Assembly: GCA_024710355.1 (NCBI GenBank) | Contig: JANJUX010000056.1 | Coordinates: 106,810-170,809 of the forward strand | DNA length: 64,000 bases | Direction of reading: 5' to 3' | Source: Candidatus Rifleibacteriota bacterium | Lineage (GTDB): Bacteria > Muiribacteriota > Ozemobacteria > Ozemobacterales > Ozemobacteraceae | Shown here: in pieces, positions 9,037 through 17,589 of the stretch | Layout of the letters: each line of letters begins with the position of its first letter | How positions within the stretch are numbered: position 1 is the first letter of the stretch | Program-made: the position numbers and the translations under genes | Notes under the pieces: model-generated | Told to the model about the DNA's origin: nothing | Seen by the model: the letters and a program-made list of their open reading frames with translations, nothing else | The model's database searches: none

Positions 9037-9573
9037 ATGATTCATCCGACCCTGCCACAGAGTATCGCCATAATCGTTGCCTTCACCGCAATGCTGACCG
9101 ATTCGAGCTCCGGCCGAATCTATAACTGGCTCACCTTTCCAGCCATCCTTATCGGGTGGCTGGTTAATTTTTACCTCAACGGTCTCGACGGCTTTGGCCT
9201 CAGCCTTGCCGGAACCTTTGCCGGCATCTTCCTCTACCTGCCATTCGCCGCCATCAATCTCCTCGGAATGGGCGACGTCAAGCTTCTCGGCGGTATCGGG
9301 GCTCTGGGTGGGCCATGGTTCGCTCTCAGCGTTTTTCTCTACACGTCAGCCCTCGGTGTTGTGCACGCCCTGATCGTGCAATTTCTCAATTACGGCACCG
9401 ACGCCGCCGGAATGACGGTTACCAGCTTCACAAGCGGTGCTTTTCGTCATAAAACCATTCACTCGGAAAATGCCAGCGCCGCCAGAGATGGCAGATACCG
9501 TTTTCTTCTCGGTATCGACATTTTCATTGCCACCCTGATCGCCTGCTACCACACCCTGTCCATTACCTGGTAA
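9037..9573 (+). CDS. tadV: Prepilin peptidase (TadV/CpaA, family A24)
   Basis: Membrane aspartyl protease that removes the leader of Flp pilins and TadE/F-type pseudopilins. 178 residues with about five hydrophobic segments. Asp22 in the first loop (MLTDSSSG) and Asp80 in GMGDVKLLG (GxGD motif) are the expected catalytic pair. It is the short form lacking the N-methyltransferase domain, typical of Tad loci. It is the only prepilin peptidase visible in the window, so it may also serve the pseudopilins at 33403-37007 (inference). Confidence 0.9.
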   Translation: MIHPTLPQSIAIIVAFTAMLTDSSSGRIYNWLTFPAILIGWLVNFYLNGLDGFGLSLAGTFAGIFLYLPFAAINLLGMGDVKLLGGIGALGGPWFALSVFLYTSALGVVHALIVQFLNYGTDAAGMTVTSFTSGAFRHKTIHSENASAARDGRYRFLLGIDIFIATLIACYHTLSITW

Positions 9574-9578
9574 CCCCC

Positions 9579-9603
9579 AAAGCTTTCATCCGGCGAGCTT
9601 TTT
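9579..9603 (+). terminator. Possible weak terminator after tadV
   Basis: AAAGCT and AGCTTT arms separated by 11 bases and followed by T residues. Weak hairpin; may instead be an attenuator. The rest of the 238-base gap 9574-9812 holds AT-rich sequence and a doubtful small membrane reading frame (see findings). Confidence 0.3.
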
Positions 9604-9812
9604 CGTGTGCCGGCAAAATCGGCTGCAACCGTCCGGTTAAATTTTTTTTACAACTTTGAAAAAAAAGTTAGCTTTTTCGGACAGTTCGTATATATTTTGT
9701 ACCCCTCAGGTAAAGAAAAACCTTTCAACTGTCGAAGCAATGGTTGTTCTTGCCTGTGTGGTCATGCTGTGTTATTCTCTCATCATATTAGTGTCGAGGA
9801 GGATCCTCAACC

Positions 9813-10832
9813 GTGAACAGAAGAGCGATCATCGTGGCATTGCTGGCGTCACTCGCCATTTCAATGCTTCTCTGGAACAAGCTGCAGACAAGCCAGCCGG
9901 CTCGTATTGAAGCACCTACCGTCCAGCAGCCCACCATAATGAAAAAGGCTGTTGTGGTGAGCACCAAACGCCTGGCGGCGCGAACGAGGCTTGAACCTGG
10001 TATCGTCCAGACAAGTTTCGAGCTGCGCGAAATGATAGCTTCGGCTGTTCCTGATACCGCAATCACCGACCTTGCTTCGATTACCAACAGGTATACGGCA
10101 GTCACCATACTTCCTGACGATATCATGACCCCGCCGCGCCTTATGGATGAGGCACAGGTACCCAACCTTGCCCGCGCAATCCCTCAGGGCAAACGCGCCG
10201 TATCGATCGCCGTAAACAAGGCGACTTCTGTTGGCGGCTTCATTCAACAGGGTGACTATGTTGACGTTATCGCCACCTTCAGGCCGAGAAACAGCGAACC
10301 GATCACCAAAATAGTCCTCCAGGACATCCAGATCCTCGCTGTTGGTGGTACATACGAATTCGAAGGTGGAGCAGCAACCGCAACCCCGGCCATTGCAGCC
10401 GGCAAGGTTGAGCTGGTAACCCTGGCCCTTAATCCGACCGACCTCGAAAAACTCATGTATCTCGACTCGGGCACAAGCTTCAGCCTGGTCCTGAAAAACC
10501 CCAAGGATAAAGACCAGAAGGTACAGACCAAAGGTGCAACAGAACGCATAGTTCTGAGTGACATAGGTCACCCAGACTTCATTCAGGCGGTTAAGACAGT
10601 CCAGGCAACCCCGGATTCAGCCCCGGCCCAGGTTATCGTTGCCCCCGTCGACGACGGAAAAGTCGAAATCATGTACGGCGCAACCGCAAGACGTGAGCTC
10701 TACAAATACGGCGGACCGGCTGCCACCAAATTTCAGCAGCTGCCAGATCAGATGCCCTCTGCCGATTCTGAGCCCGTCGCAACGTCTGCGACTGCTGAAA
10801 GTGCCAATTCAGGCGCTTCTGCCGGGGAATAA
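9813..10832 (+). CDS. cpaB: Flp pilus assembly protein CpaB/RcpC
   Basis: Periplasmic or inner-membrane component that works with the secretin in Tad pilus biogenesis. 339 residues from a GTG preceded by GAGGAGG at 9796-9802. N-terminal membrane anchor at 5-22, then an SAF-type domain (VVVSTKRLAARTRLEPGIV, about 48-115) and the RcpC/CpaB domain with GKRAVSIAV, GGFIQQGDYVDVIAT and LALNPTDLEKLMYL. The C-terminal 60 residues are Ala/Pro/Ser-rich. 11 bases separate it from cpaC. Confidence 0.9.
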   Translation: MNRRAIIVALLASLAISMLLWNKLQTSQPARIEAPTVQQPTIMKKAVVVSTKRLAARTRLEPGIVQTSFELREMIASAVPDTAITDLASITNRYTAVTILPDDIMTPPRLMDEAQVPNLARAIPQGKRAVSIAVNKATSVGGFIQQGDYVDVIATFRPRNSEPITKIVLQDIQILAVGGTYEFEGGAATATPAIAAGKVELVTLALNPTDLEKLMYLDSGTSFSLVLKNPKDKDQKVQTKGATERIVLSDIGHPDFIQAVKTVQATPDSAPAQVIVAPVDDGKVEIMYGATARRELYKYGGPAATKFQQLPDQMPSADSEPVATSATAESANSGASAGE

Positions 10833-10843
10833 CAGGAGCTAAG

Positions 10844-12523
10844 ATGAAAAGGCAATTCACTATGAAAAAATCAACTCTGTTTATGCTCGTTCTGGTTTCC
10901 GCTTTTATCACAGCCGCTTTTCAGACACAAATCTCAGCCGCTGAAAAGCTTATGATCCCGGTAGGCAAGTCGACCTCCGTTCCTGCCCACGGTGTTAAAA
11001 AAATACTGGCAGTTAAAGAAGGCATCGTCGACGTGCTCAACGTATCTGATGAAGATATAATCCTCTCAGGCCTCGGCCTCGGCGAAACCCAGCTCATTCT
11101 CTGGGATCTGACCGGCCGCCGCGTTTACGACATCGAAACCTTCTCCGAAAACGACACGATCCTGGCAAAATTTGCTTCGATCATGGGAAACAAAAGCCTT
11201 GAGCTGACGATTTTCCCCGATATCGCCTACCTCAAAGGGCAAGTGTCGACCCCCGAAGAAAAAGCAAGAGCAGAAACCGTTGCTCAGAGCTTGCTTGGCA
11301 GCAAGCCTCTTGTCAGCCTGATCGAATTCGAAGCTTCTTTTACCTCGCTGCAACAGCGCATTGAAGCCGCAATCAAACTGCCCAACGTCAAAGTATCGGT
11401 AATCTCTCCCGATATCGATCCCAACGTCGAACAGGGCGAAACCGGTGTCGGGTCTCAGACTTCAAAAATCAGAGTCGTTCTGCAGGGCTCAGTCAAAGAC
11501 CAGAATGAATACATCCACCTGTCTGAAACCGTAAAAGGCTTCGTCGAAGACGAAGAAAAAATCAGCAACCTTGTTGTCATCGATGACCCGATTCAGGTTG
11601 TCTTTCAGGCTTACATTCTCCAGGTCTCCAAGAATAACCAGAAAGATATGGGCATCGAGTGGGGCGGTCAGGGCACTGACGGCGTGCTGAGCGGCATTCT
11701 CAATTTTGGCGAAACACCGGGTGCTGACGGCAATGCAGCCATTCCCAAGTACATGAACCCATTCTTCGCGAAAAATATCAACCGCTTCGACCTCATCGCC
11801 GCCCAGGTAAAAGCCTGGGAAACCTCGGGCAAAGCCAAGGTGCTTGCTAATCCGAAGCTGATCGTTTACGGCAGCTCGATTGCCGAAAAACCCGACCTCA
11901 TGGCCAGAAAAATGTCGGGCGCCGGCTGGATCAAAGAAAACGACCAGGCAGAAAATGAAACCAACATCGAAACCGATGCCGGTAATGCCTACGTTTCTGT
12001 CGGGCAGCAGGTGTATTACCCAGGCACCCTCGACCAGGCAGGGAATCCGACTTACGAATCTGTCAACGCTTCTCTGAAACTGGCAATTCGCGACCTTTTC
12101 GTCAATGACAACAACCTCAAATTCTCGGTCTTCGCCAAACAGGAAGAACCCAGCTTTCTGCGCGGCACCGACGGCCCGCCTGACATTCTCAAGCGCAGCA
12201 TAATGACAACCCTCAAGATCAAGGACCAGGAAACCATCGTGCTCGGCGGTCTGATCAACAGAACCGAAGGCGTCTCCTGGAAGGGCGTTCCGATTCTCAG
12301 CAAGATACCCTACCTTGGGCGCCTGTTCAAAACCAAGTCTACCACCAACAGCGAAAACGAACTGGTTATTCTGCTGACCCCCAAGATTGCCAACCGCGAC
12401 ACCGATCTTTCAGGCAAAAGCAAGCTTGAAACCGTTCCGGTGCCGAGGCGGTCCGACAAGCTCGAAAAGCTTCACAACATTTTCCAGCAGATCAAATCAA
12501 GTCACGTCCCCGCCGAAAACTGA
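10844..12523 (+). CDS. cpaC: Tad secretin CpaC/RcpA
   Basis: Outer-membrane channel of the Tad apparatus. 559 residues. The first ATG has AGGAGCT five bases upstream; a second ATG six codons later is less well placed. Signal peptide about 1-36 (cleavage near QISAA). Then the N-terminal pilus/secretin domain (GKSTSVPAHGVKKILAV, about 45-115), a BON-like segment (ELTIFPDIAYLKGQVSTPEE), and the secretin core at about 250-515 with VLANPKLIVYG, IKDQETIVLGGLI, VPILSKIPYLGRLF and NELVILLTPKI. Presence of a secretin implies an outer membrane. Followed by an intercistronic hairpin. Confidence 0.95.
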   Translation: MKRQFTMKKSTLFMLVLVSAFITAAFQTQISAAEKLMIPVGKSTSVPAHGVKKILAVKEGIVDVLNVSDEDIILSGLGLGETQLILWDLTGRRVYDIETFSENDTILAKFASIMGNKSLELTIFPDIAYLKGQVSTPEEKARAETVAQSLLGSKPLVSLIEFEASFTSLQQRIEAAIKLPNVKVSVISPDIDPNVEQGETGVGSQTSKIRVVLQGSVKDQNEYIHLSETVKGFVEDEEKISNLVVIDDPIQVVFQAYILQVSKNNQKDMGIEWGGQGTDGVLSGILNFGETPGADGNAAIPKYMNPFFAKNINRFDLIAAQVKAWETSGKAKVLANPKLIVYGSSIAEKPDLMARKMSGAGWIKENDQAENETNIETDAGNAYVSVGQQVYYPGTLDQAGNPTYESVNASLKLAIRDLFVNDNNLKFSVFAKQEEPSFLRGTDGPPDILKRSIMTTLKIKDQETIVLGGLINRTEGVSWKGVPILSKIPYLGRLFKTKSTTNSENELVILLTPKIANRDTDLSGKSKLETVPVPRRSDKLEKLHNIFQQIKSSHVPAEN

Positions 12524-12531
12524 ACCCACAC

Positions 12532-12560
12532 GGCCTCAACCCGCCAGGCGGGTTGAGGCC
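12532..12560 (+). promoter_or_regulatory. Perfect 14-bp intercistronic hairpin between cpaC and tadZ
   Basis: GGCCTCAACCCGCC at 12532-12545 and its exact complement at 12547-12560 around one central base. No T-run follows (CTCCCCC), so it is more likely an mRNA processing, stability or attenuation element than a simple terminator. Confidence 0.6.
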
Positions 12561-12585
12561 CTCCCCCTTCAAGCGAGATTGAAAA

Positions 12586-13791
12586 TTGTCCAGCACACCG
12601 ACCATTAAGCTTCTGATTGCCGACGACATGGATGAACTGCGGTCCAATGTCAGAAGGATGCTGAAAAACCAGGACAACATCAGAATTGTCGCTGAAGCGA
12701 GAAATGGCCGCGAGACCATTGACATGGTCAAAGAAATGCAGCCACACATCGTGTTGATGGACATCAATATGCCCGAACTCGACGGCCTCAAAGCCTCTGA
12801 AATCCTGGCTAAGGATTTTCCGAATGTTCAGACGGTCATCATGTCGATTCAGAGCGAACAGGAATATTTCCGCCGCGCTATGAAAGCCGGCGCCAAAGAC
12901 TTTCTCGTCAAACCGTTTTCGACAAGCGACCTCGTCGACACTATCAACAACGTCTTCAACAGCTGGCTGAAAGACCGCCCCGATCTTTTTGCCAACGAAC
13001 CGAGTGCCGATATTCTGACTTTTTTCGCGACAAAGGGCGGAGTTGGCCGCACCACCCTCGCGGTCAATCTTGCCGCAAGTCTTGCAATCAAAGGTAAGAA
13101 AACCCTTCTGGTCGATGCTTCTCTGCAGTTCGGCGATGTCGGCATCACTTTGAACCTGGCCGCCAAGAGAACAATTTCCAATGTCGTCGAAGCCGGTGAA
13201 ATAAGTTTCGCCGACATTGAAAAAAATATCACCCGCCACGAATGCGGACTCGACATCCTTCTTGCTCCCCGTGAACCCGCCCTGGCCGAAGCGATCAAAA
13301 CCGAGCACCTCCTCAGAATCATCGACGCTGCCAGACCTTTTTACAATTTCATCATTTTTGACATGCCGCCAATGATCACTGAAAAAGAGCTCGCAATTCT
13401 CGACAGAAGTACCATGGTTCTTCTGGTCGCAACTCTCGAAATCAGTTCGTTGAAGAATACTAAAATCTGTCTCAAAACCTTCTCAGACATCAATTATGAC
13501 ATGAGCAAGGTAAAACTGCTTCTCAACAAAGAAATCCCGAACGTTGGCATTGGCAAATCCGACCTTGAAGCCGGCCTGGCAATACCTGTCTATGCAACCG
13601 TTCCGATGGAATCAGAAATCGCCCAGCGCTCACTCAACCAGGGCGAGCTTATCGTATTGAAATCCCCGGCCAGCGGCATCGGGCGCTCGATTCTTGGCAT
13701 GGCCGAGCGTCTGGCCGGCACACGCAATGTCCCGGAAACCGGCAAAAGCGCGATTTTAAAAATAAAAGACCTGCTATTTGGTTCTAATTAA
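12586..13791 (+). CDS. cpaE: Receiver-domain/TadZ (CpaE) fusion ATPase
   Basis: TadZ/CpaE proteins are ParA/MinD-like factors that place the Tad machine at the cell pole. 401 residues from a TTG start. Residues 1-125 are a complete receiver domain: acidic pair D13-D14, phosphoacceptor D59 in LMDINMPELDG, S87 and K109 in LVKPF. Residues about 140-401 are the ATPase: FFATKGGVGRTT at 146-157, VDASLQFGD (Walker A', D177) and IIFDMPP (Walker B). The signature Lys150 of the deviant Walker A is kept but the second Lys is Arg155. The family often has a degenerate pseudo-receiver; here all phosphotransfer residues are present, so phosphorylation control is possible. No partner kinase is adjacent. Confidence 0.9.
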   Translation: MSSTPTIKLLIADDMDELRSNVRRMLKNQDNIRIVAEARNGRETIDMVKEMQPHIVLMDINMPELDGLKASEILAKDFPNVQTVIMSIQSEQEYFRRAMKAGAKDFLVKPFSTSDLVDTINNVFNSWLKDRPDLFANEPSADILTFFATKGGVGRTTLAVNLAASLAIKGKKTLLVDASLQFGDVGITLNLAAKRTISNVVEAGEISFADIEKNITRHECGLDILLAPREPALAEAIKTEHLLRIIDAARPFYNFIIFDMPPMITEKELAILDRSTMVLLVATLEISSLKNTKICLKTFSDINYDMSKVKLLLNKEIPNVGIGKSDLEAGLAIPVYATVPMESEIAQRSLNQGELIVLKSPASGIGRSILGMAERLAGTRNVPETGKSAILKIKDLLFGSN

Positions 13792-13808
13792 TGGAGGTAA
13801 TTTAAGTT

Positions 13809-15179
13809 ATGGGTGGTCTGCTTTCACGTCTGAATGAAGAAAAGAAAACTACCGACAAGTCCGGTATCATGGAAAGCGCAGCAACGCGCGAAATTACCGG
13901 ATTTGAAAGACTTAAGGACCGTGTACATACCAAACTCATCGATGATATGCCCGCTGCCATCATGGCCGAGGCTAATGTTGAAAAAAAGCGCAACATGCTG
14001 CGCGAAAGAATTTTTGCGGTAATCGCCGAAGAGAGTCCAAAGGTCAACATCACCCTTACCCAGAGAGAAACCGAAGGGCTGACCAATACCCTTCTCGACG
14101 ACATGGTCGGTTTTGGCCCGATTCAGCCTCTGCTGGACGAAGAAGATATCTCGGAAGTAATGGTCAATGGCCCCTTCCAGATTTATTACGAAAAGAAGGG
14201 CAAGCTGATTCTCTCTGATATCAAATTCAAAGACAACGACCATGTAATGCGCATCATTGAACGCATCGTCGCCCCGATCGGCCGCCGCATCGACGAATCC
14301 GTTCCCTACGTCGATGCCCGTCTGCCTGATGGTTCACGCGTTAACGCCATCATTCCTCCCCTCGCCCTCAACGGTCCGACCGTCACCATCCGAAAATTTA
14401 AAAAAGAAGCCCTTGGTATCGCCGACCTCGTCAGGTTCGGCACCCTCACCCAGGAAATGGCTTCTTTTATCGAAGCCTGCATCAAAGTTCGCCTCAATAT
14501 CGTCGTATCAGGTGGTACCGGTTCCGGTAAAACCACTACGCTCAATATTCTCAGCTCGTTCATCCCGGAAGACGAACGCATCATCACCTGCGAAGACGCC
14601 GCCGAACTGCAGCTGCGTCAGCCGCACGTGGTGCGCCTCGAAACCCGCCCGGCCAACATTGAAGGCAAAGGCGAAGTCTCGATGCGCGAACTGATCAAAA
14701 ACACTCTGCGCATGCGCCCTGAACGGGTAATCGTCGGCGAATGCCGCGGCGGTGAGGCCCTCGATATGCTGCAGGCCATGAACACCGGTCACGACGGTTC
14801 ACTGACCACTGGCCACGCCAACACCCCGCGCGACATGCTCGCACGTCTCGAAACCATGGTTCTCATGGCCGGCATGGACCTCCCTGTTCGCGCCATCCGT
14901 GAACAGATCAGCTCAGCTGTCCACATGATCGTTCAACAGTCACGCCTTAAAGACGGCTCGCGCAAAATTACCTATCTGACCGAGATTCAGGGCATGGAAG
15001 GCGATAAGGTCGTCACCCAGGATATCTTCCGGTTCGAACAGACCGGGGTCGATGAAAAAGGCAAAATTATCGGCAGACTCAAGCCCACCGGTATCCGCCC
15101 GAAGTTTGCTTCCAAATTTCAGGAATTTGGTATAAACTTACCACCGAACATTTTTACCGATACAGCGAGAGGATGGTAA
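13809..15179 (+). CDS. cpaF: Tad secretion ATPase CpaF/TadA
   Basis: Hexameric GspE-family ATPase that powers Tad pilus assembly from the cytoplasm. 456 residues, ATG preceded by GGAGGT. An N-terminal domain with GFGPIQPLLDEEDISEVMVNGP is followed by the RecA-like core: SGGTGSGKTTTLN (Walker A), the Asp box CEDAAELQL, TLRMRPERVIVGECRGGEA (Walker B region) and the His box TGHDGSLTTGHAN. Everything needed for activity is present. 4 bases before tadB. Confidence 0.96.
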   Translation: MGGLLSRLNEEKKTTDKSGIMESAATREITGFERLKDRVHTKLIDDMPAAIMAEANVEKKRNMLRERIFAVIAEESPKVNITLTQRETEGLTNTLLDDMVGFGPIQPLLDEEDISEVMVNGPFQIYYEKKGKLILSDIKFKDNDHVMRIIERIVAPIGRRIDESVPYVDARLPDGSRVNAIIPPLALNGPTVTIRKFKKEALGIADLVRFGTLTQEMASFIEACIKVRLNIVVSGGTGSGKTTTLNILSSFIPEDERIITCEDAAELQLRQPHVVRLETRPANIEGKGEVSMRELIKNTLRMRPERVIVGECRGGEALDMLQAMNTGHDGSLTTGHANTPRDMLARLETMVLMAGMDLPVRAIREQISSAVHMIVQQSRLKDGSRKITYLTEIQGMEGDKVVTQDIFRFEQTGVDEKGKIIGRLKPTGIRPKFASKFQEFGINLPPNIFTDTARGW

Positions 15180-15183
15180 AAAA

Positions 15184-16230
15184 TTGATTCAGACGATTTT
15201 TATTATTTTTGTTGCGATGGCAACCCTGTTTTTTGTGTTGCTTCTTTTCTCTATTCTTGGCAAACCGCCCGGAGAAGAAGTCCGCCAGCGTATGGAGCAG
15301 TACCTGGTTGAAACAGAAATGGCCGCTGAGCAATATTCCTCACCCGAAGAGGACGAAGAGGTAAAGCAGGCCGTCGATGTCAGCGATGACGACTGGCTCA
15401 AGGAAAACCGCGCCGGTGGCAGCGCCGCCAAAAGAATTCTGGCCAACATGGGCACGATCATTACCCCCAAAGGTATGGCGATGCGCATTGCTGATCAGCT
15501 CGCCAAAGCCGACATCCCACTCAAAGCGAACGAATTCGTCGCCATACAGTTTCTGGCGATCATGCTCTCACTGAGCTTTGGCATGGGCGTTCTGCAGAAT
15601 GTCATGATCGCGGTTGGCCTGGCTGCCGTTGGTTATGTCGGCCCGTTGATCTGGATCGCGATCATGAAGGGGCAGCGTGTCAAAGCCTTTAACGAGCAGA
15701 TTCTTGACACTCTGGTAATGCTCGCCAACGGCCTCAAGGCCGGGTATTCTTTTCTGCAGTCTCTCGAAATGGTCTCAAGAGAAACCCTGCCACCGATGGG
15801 CAAAGAATTGAAGCGGGTTCTCAAAGAAAACAGCCTTGGCATCAATCTCGAAGACACCTTGATTGCGCTCAATCAGAGAGTTGAAAGCGAAGACTGGGAT
15901 CTCGTCACCACCGTCGTGCTCATTCAGAGACAGATCGGCGGCAATCTGGCCGAAATTCTCGAAAAAATCGGCTACACAATCCGCCAGCGCATGAAAATCA
16001 AGGGCGAAATTCAGACCAAAACCGCTCAGGCGAAGATCTCCGGTATCATTGTCGGCGCGCTTCCCCTGTTCCTTGGCATGATGATTTACGTTGTCAACCC
16101 TGAATTTATCATGAAACTGTTTACCTTCAGACAGGGCGAATTCAGGGGCTGGTTTGTCGTTATCGCCGGCCTGATCTGGGAACTGATCGGCCTTTATGCC
16201 ATTATGAAAATTGTTGATATCGAGGTTTAA
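15184..16230 (+). CDS. tadB: Tad inner-membrane platform protein TadB
   Basis: 348 residues from a TTG codon four bases after cpaF. N-terminal membrane segment (5-24), an acidic stretch (EEDEEVKQAVDVSDDD), two central hydrophobic segments about 118-160, the T2SF/GspF domain at about 175-305 (LDTLVMLANGLKAGYSFLQSL; IGGNLAEILEKIGYTIRQR), and two C-terminal membrane segments. TadB and TadC form the polytopic base on which CpaF acts. Confidence 0.92.
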   Translation: MIQTIFIIFVAMATLFFVLLLFSILGKPPGEEVRQRMEQYLVETEMAAEQYSSPEEDEEVKQAVDVSDDDWLKENRAGGSAAKRILANMGTIITPKGMAMRIADQLAKADIPLKANEFVAIQFLAIMLSLSFGMGVLQNVMIAVGLAAVGYVGPLIWIAIMKGQRVKAFNEQILDTLVMLANGLKAGYSFLQSLEMVSRETLPPMGKELKRVLKENSLGINLEDTLIALNQRVESEDWDLVTTVVLIQRQIGGNLAEILEKIGYTIRQRMKIKGEIQTKTAQAKISGIIVGALPLFLGMMIYVVNPEFIMKLFTFRQGEFRGWFVVIAGLIWELIGLYAIMKIVDIEV

Positions 16231-16239
16231 GGAGAGCTT

Positions 16240-17172
16240 ATGAATGTAGTTTTCATGCTTCTCGGTGGCATAATTATCTTTCTGGTTATCCTGCTTCTGT
16301 TTCCTTCCGGCAGCAAAAGCGACATTCAGGGTCGCCTGGCCTCTCTTGAAGAAGCGTCAGAATTCAAAGTTGCCGAAGTCCAGGAAGCGGAACTGAACAA
16401 ACCCTTCGTCGATCGCGTCATCAGGCCGATTCTTTCGCGCATGGCCGGGAAACGCGACCCGAAAGAAGCCAAAAAAGTCCAGAAATCCACACTGAAAAAA
16501 GAACTTGCCCAGGCAGGCTACCCCGGTGGTCTCACGGTAAGCGAGTTTGCTGTCGTTCAAAACCTCTTCAGGGTTATTACGCCAGGCGCAATGCTTGCAT
16601 TTGCTTTGGTTTTCAAGCCAGACCTCATGCCAATGGCGCTTCTGTTTGGTGTCACGCTTGGCATTCTGCTTCCGAGAATGTTTCTTCAGAGGAGAATAGC
16701 CGATCGCCTGCACAAGATACAAAGACAGTTGCCGGATGTTCTCGACCTCCTGACCGTAGCAGTCGAAGCGGGCCTTGGCTTTGACGCCGCCTGCGACAAG
16801 GTGGTCGAAAAAATGCGCGGCCCAATCCCTGATGAATTCGGCCTGACACTCAGGCATATGCGCATGGGTCAGTCCAGGCGCGACGCCTTCAAGGGCATGG
16901 CCGAGAGAGTCGATCACCCCGATCTGAATGCCTTCATTTCAGCAATTGTCCAGGCTGACCAGCTTGGTGTTTCAATCGGCCAGGTATTGCGCATTCAGTC
17001 AGAACAGATGCGCGACAAACGCCGACAGCGGGCCGAAGAAGAAGCTGCCAAGGCTCCGGTTAAAATGATGATTCCTCTGGTATTCTTCATTTTCCCGAAC
17101 GTTGGTCTGGTAATTGGCGCTCCAGCAGTCTTTCAGATGATCGAAGGCACTGCCGGCCTCGGAGGCAATTGA
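16240..17172 (+). CDS. tadC: Tad inner-membrane platform protein TadC
   Basis: 310 residues, ATG preceded by AAGGAGAG. N-terminal membrane segment, two central ones about 105-148, T2SF domain at about 160-285 (RQLPDVLDLLTVAVEAGLGFDAA; AFISAIVQADQLGVSIGQVL; RRQRAEEEAAKAPVKMMIPL, typical of TadC) and a final membrane segment. Partner of TadB. The DUF192 gene starts five bases after its stop. Confidence 0.93.
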   Translation: MNVVFMLLGGIIIFLVILLLFPSGSKSDIQGRLASLEEASEFKVAEVQEAELNKPFVDRVIRPILSRMAGKRDPKEAKKVQKSTLKKELAQAGYPGGLTVSEFAVVQNLFRVITPGAMLAFALVFKPDLMPMALLFGVTLGILLPRMFLQRRIADRLHKIQRQLPDVLDLLTVAVEAGLGFDAACDKVVEKMRGPIPDEFGLTLRHMRMGQSRRDAFKGMAERVDHPDLNAFISAIVQADQLGVSIGQVLRIQSEQMRDKRRQRAEEEAAKAPVKMMIPLVFFIFPNVGLVIGAPAVFQMIEGTAGLGGN

Positions 17173-17176
17173 CAAC

Positions 17177-17548
17177 ATGGCCGCAACCCTTTTAAAAGTT
17201 CTGAACAACCGCGATCAGTCACTGGTGGGGGCCAGGGTCAGACGGGCTGACACCTTCTGGGCAAGGTTCCGCGGCCTTATGCTGGCACCAGAACTCGCTG
17301 AAGATGAGGGTCTGTTGATTTCCCCCTGCAATTCAATACATATGATGTTCATGCGCTTTCCGATAGACGCGATTTTCCTGGATTCGGGCAACTGCATCCG
17401 GGCACTTTACGAAAAACTCCGCCCCTGGACAGGCCTTTCTGGCTGGCATAGAGATGTAAGCTCCGTTCTCGAGCTTAAATCAGGTACAATACAAAAATCT
17501 GGTGTCAGGGTTAATGATACCCTGAGAATGGAGCCGATCGAATGCTGA
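17177..17548 (+). CDS. DUF192 family protein
   Basis: 123 residues matching the DUF192 fold: RADTFWARFRGLM, a CNSIHMMFMRFPIDAIFLD core and ALYEKLRPW. No biochemical role is established for the family. Homologues are often exported, but no signal peptide is evident in this one. It lies directly after tadC in the same operon, so an accessory role in the Tad system is plausible but unproven. Confidence 0.85.
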   Translation: MAATLLKVLNNRDQSLVGARVRRADTFWARFRGLMLAPELAEDEGLLISPCNSIHMMFMRFPIDAIFLDSGNCIRALYEKLRPWTGLSGWHRDVSSVLELKSGTIQKSGVRVNDTLRMEPIEC

Positions 17549-17589
17549 AAAAGTTTAACAACTCTAAGAACAATAAAGGAGACGGGAAA

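Noticed and set aside
9656..9910. Flp pilin gene
   Set aside because: TTG start, no ribosome site, no Gly cleavage site and long overlap with cpaB; kept only as a question in the findings.
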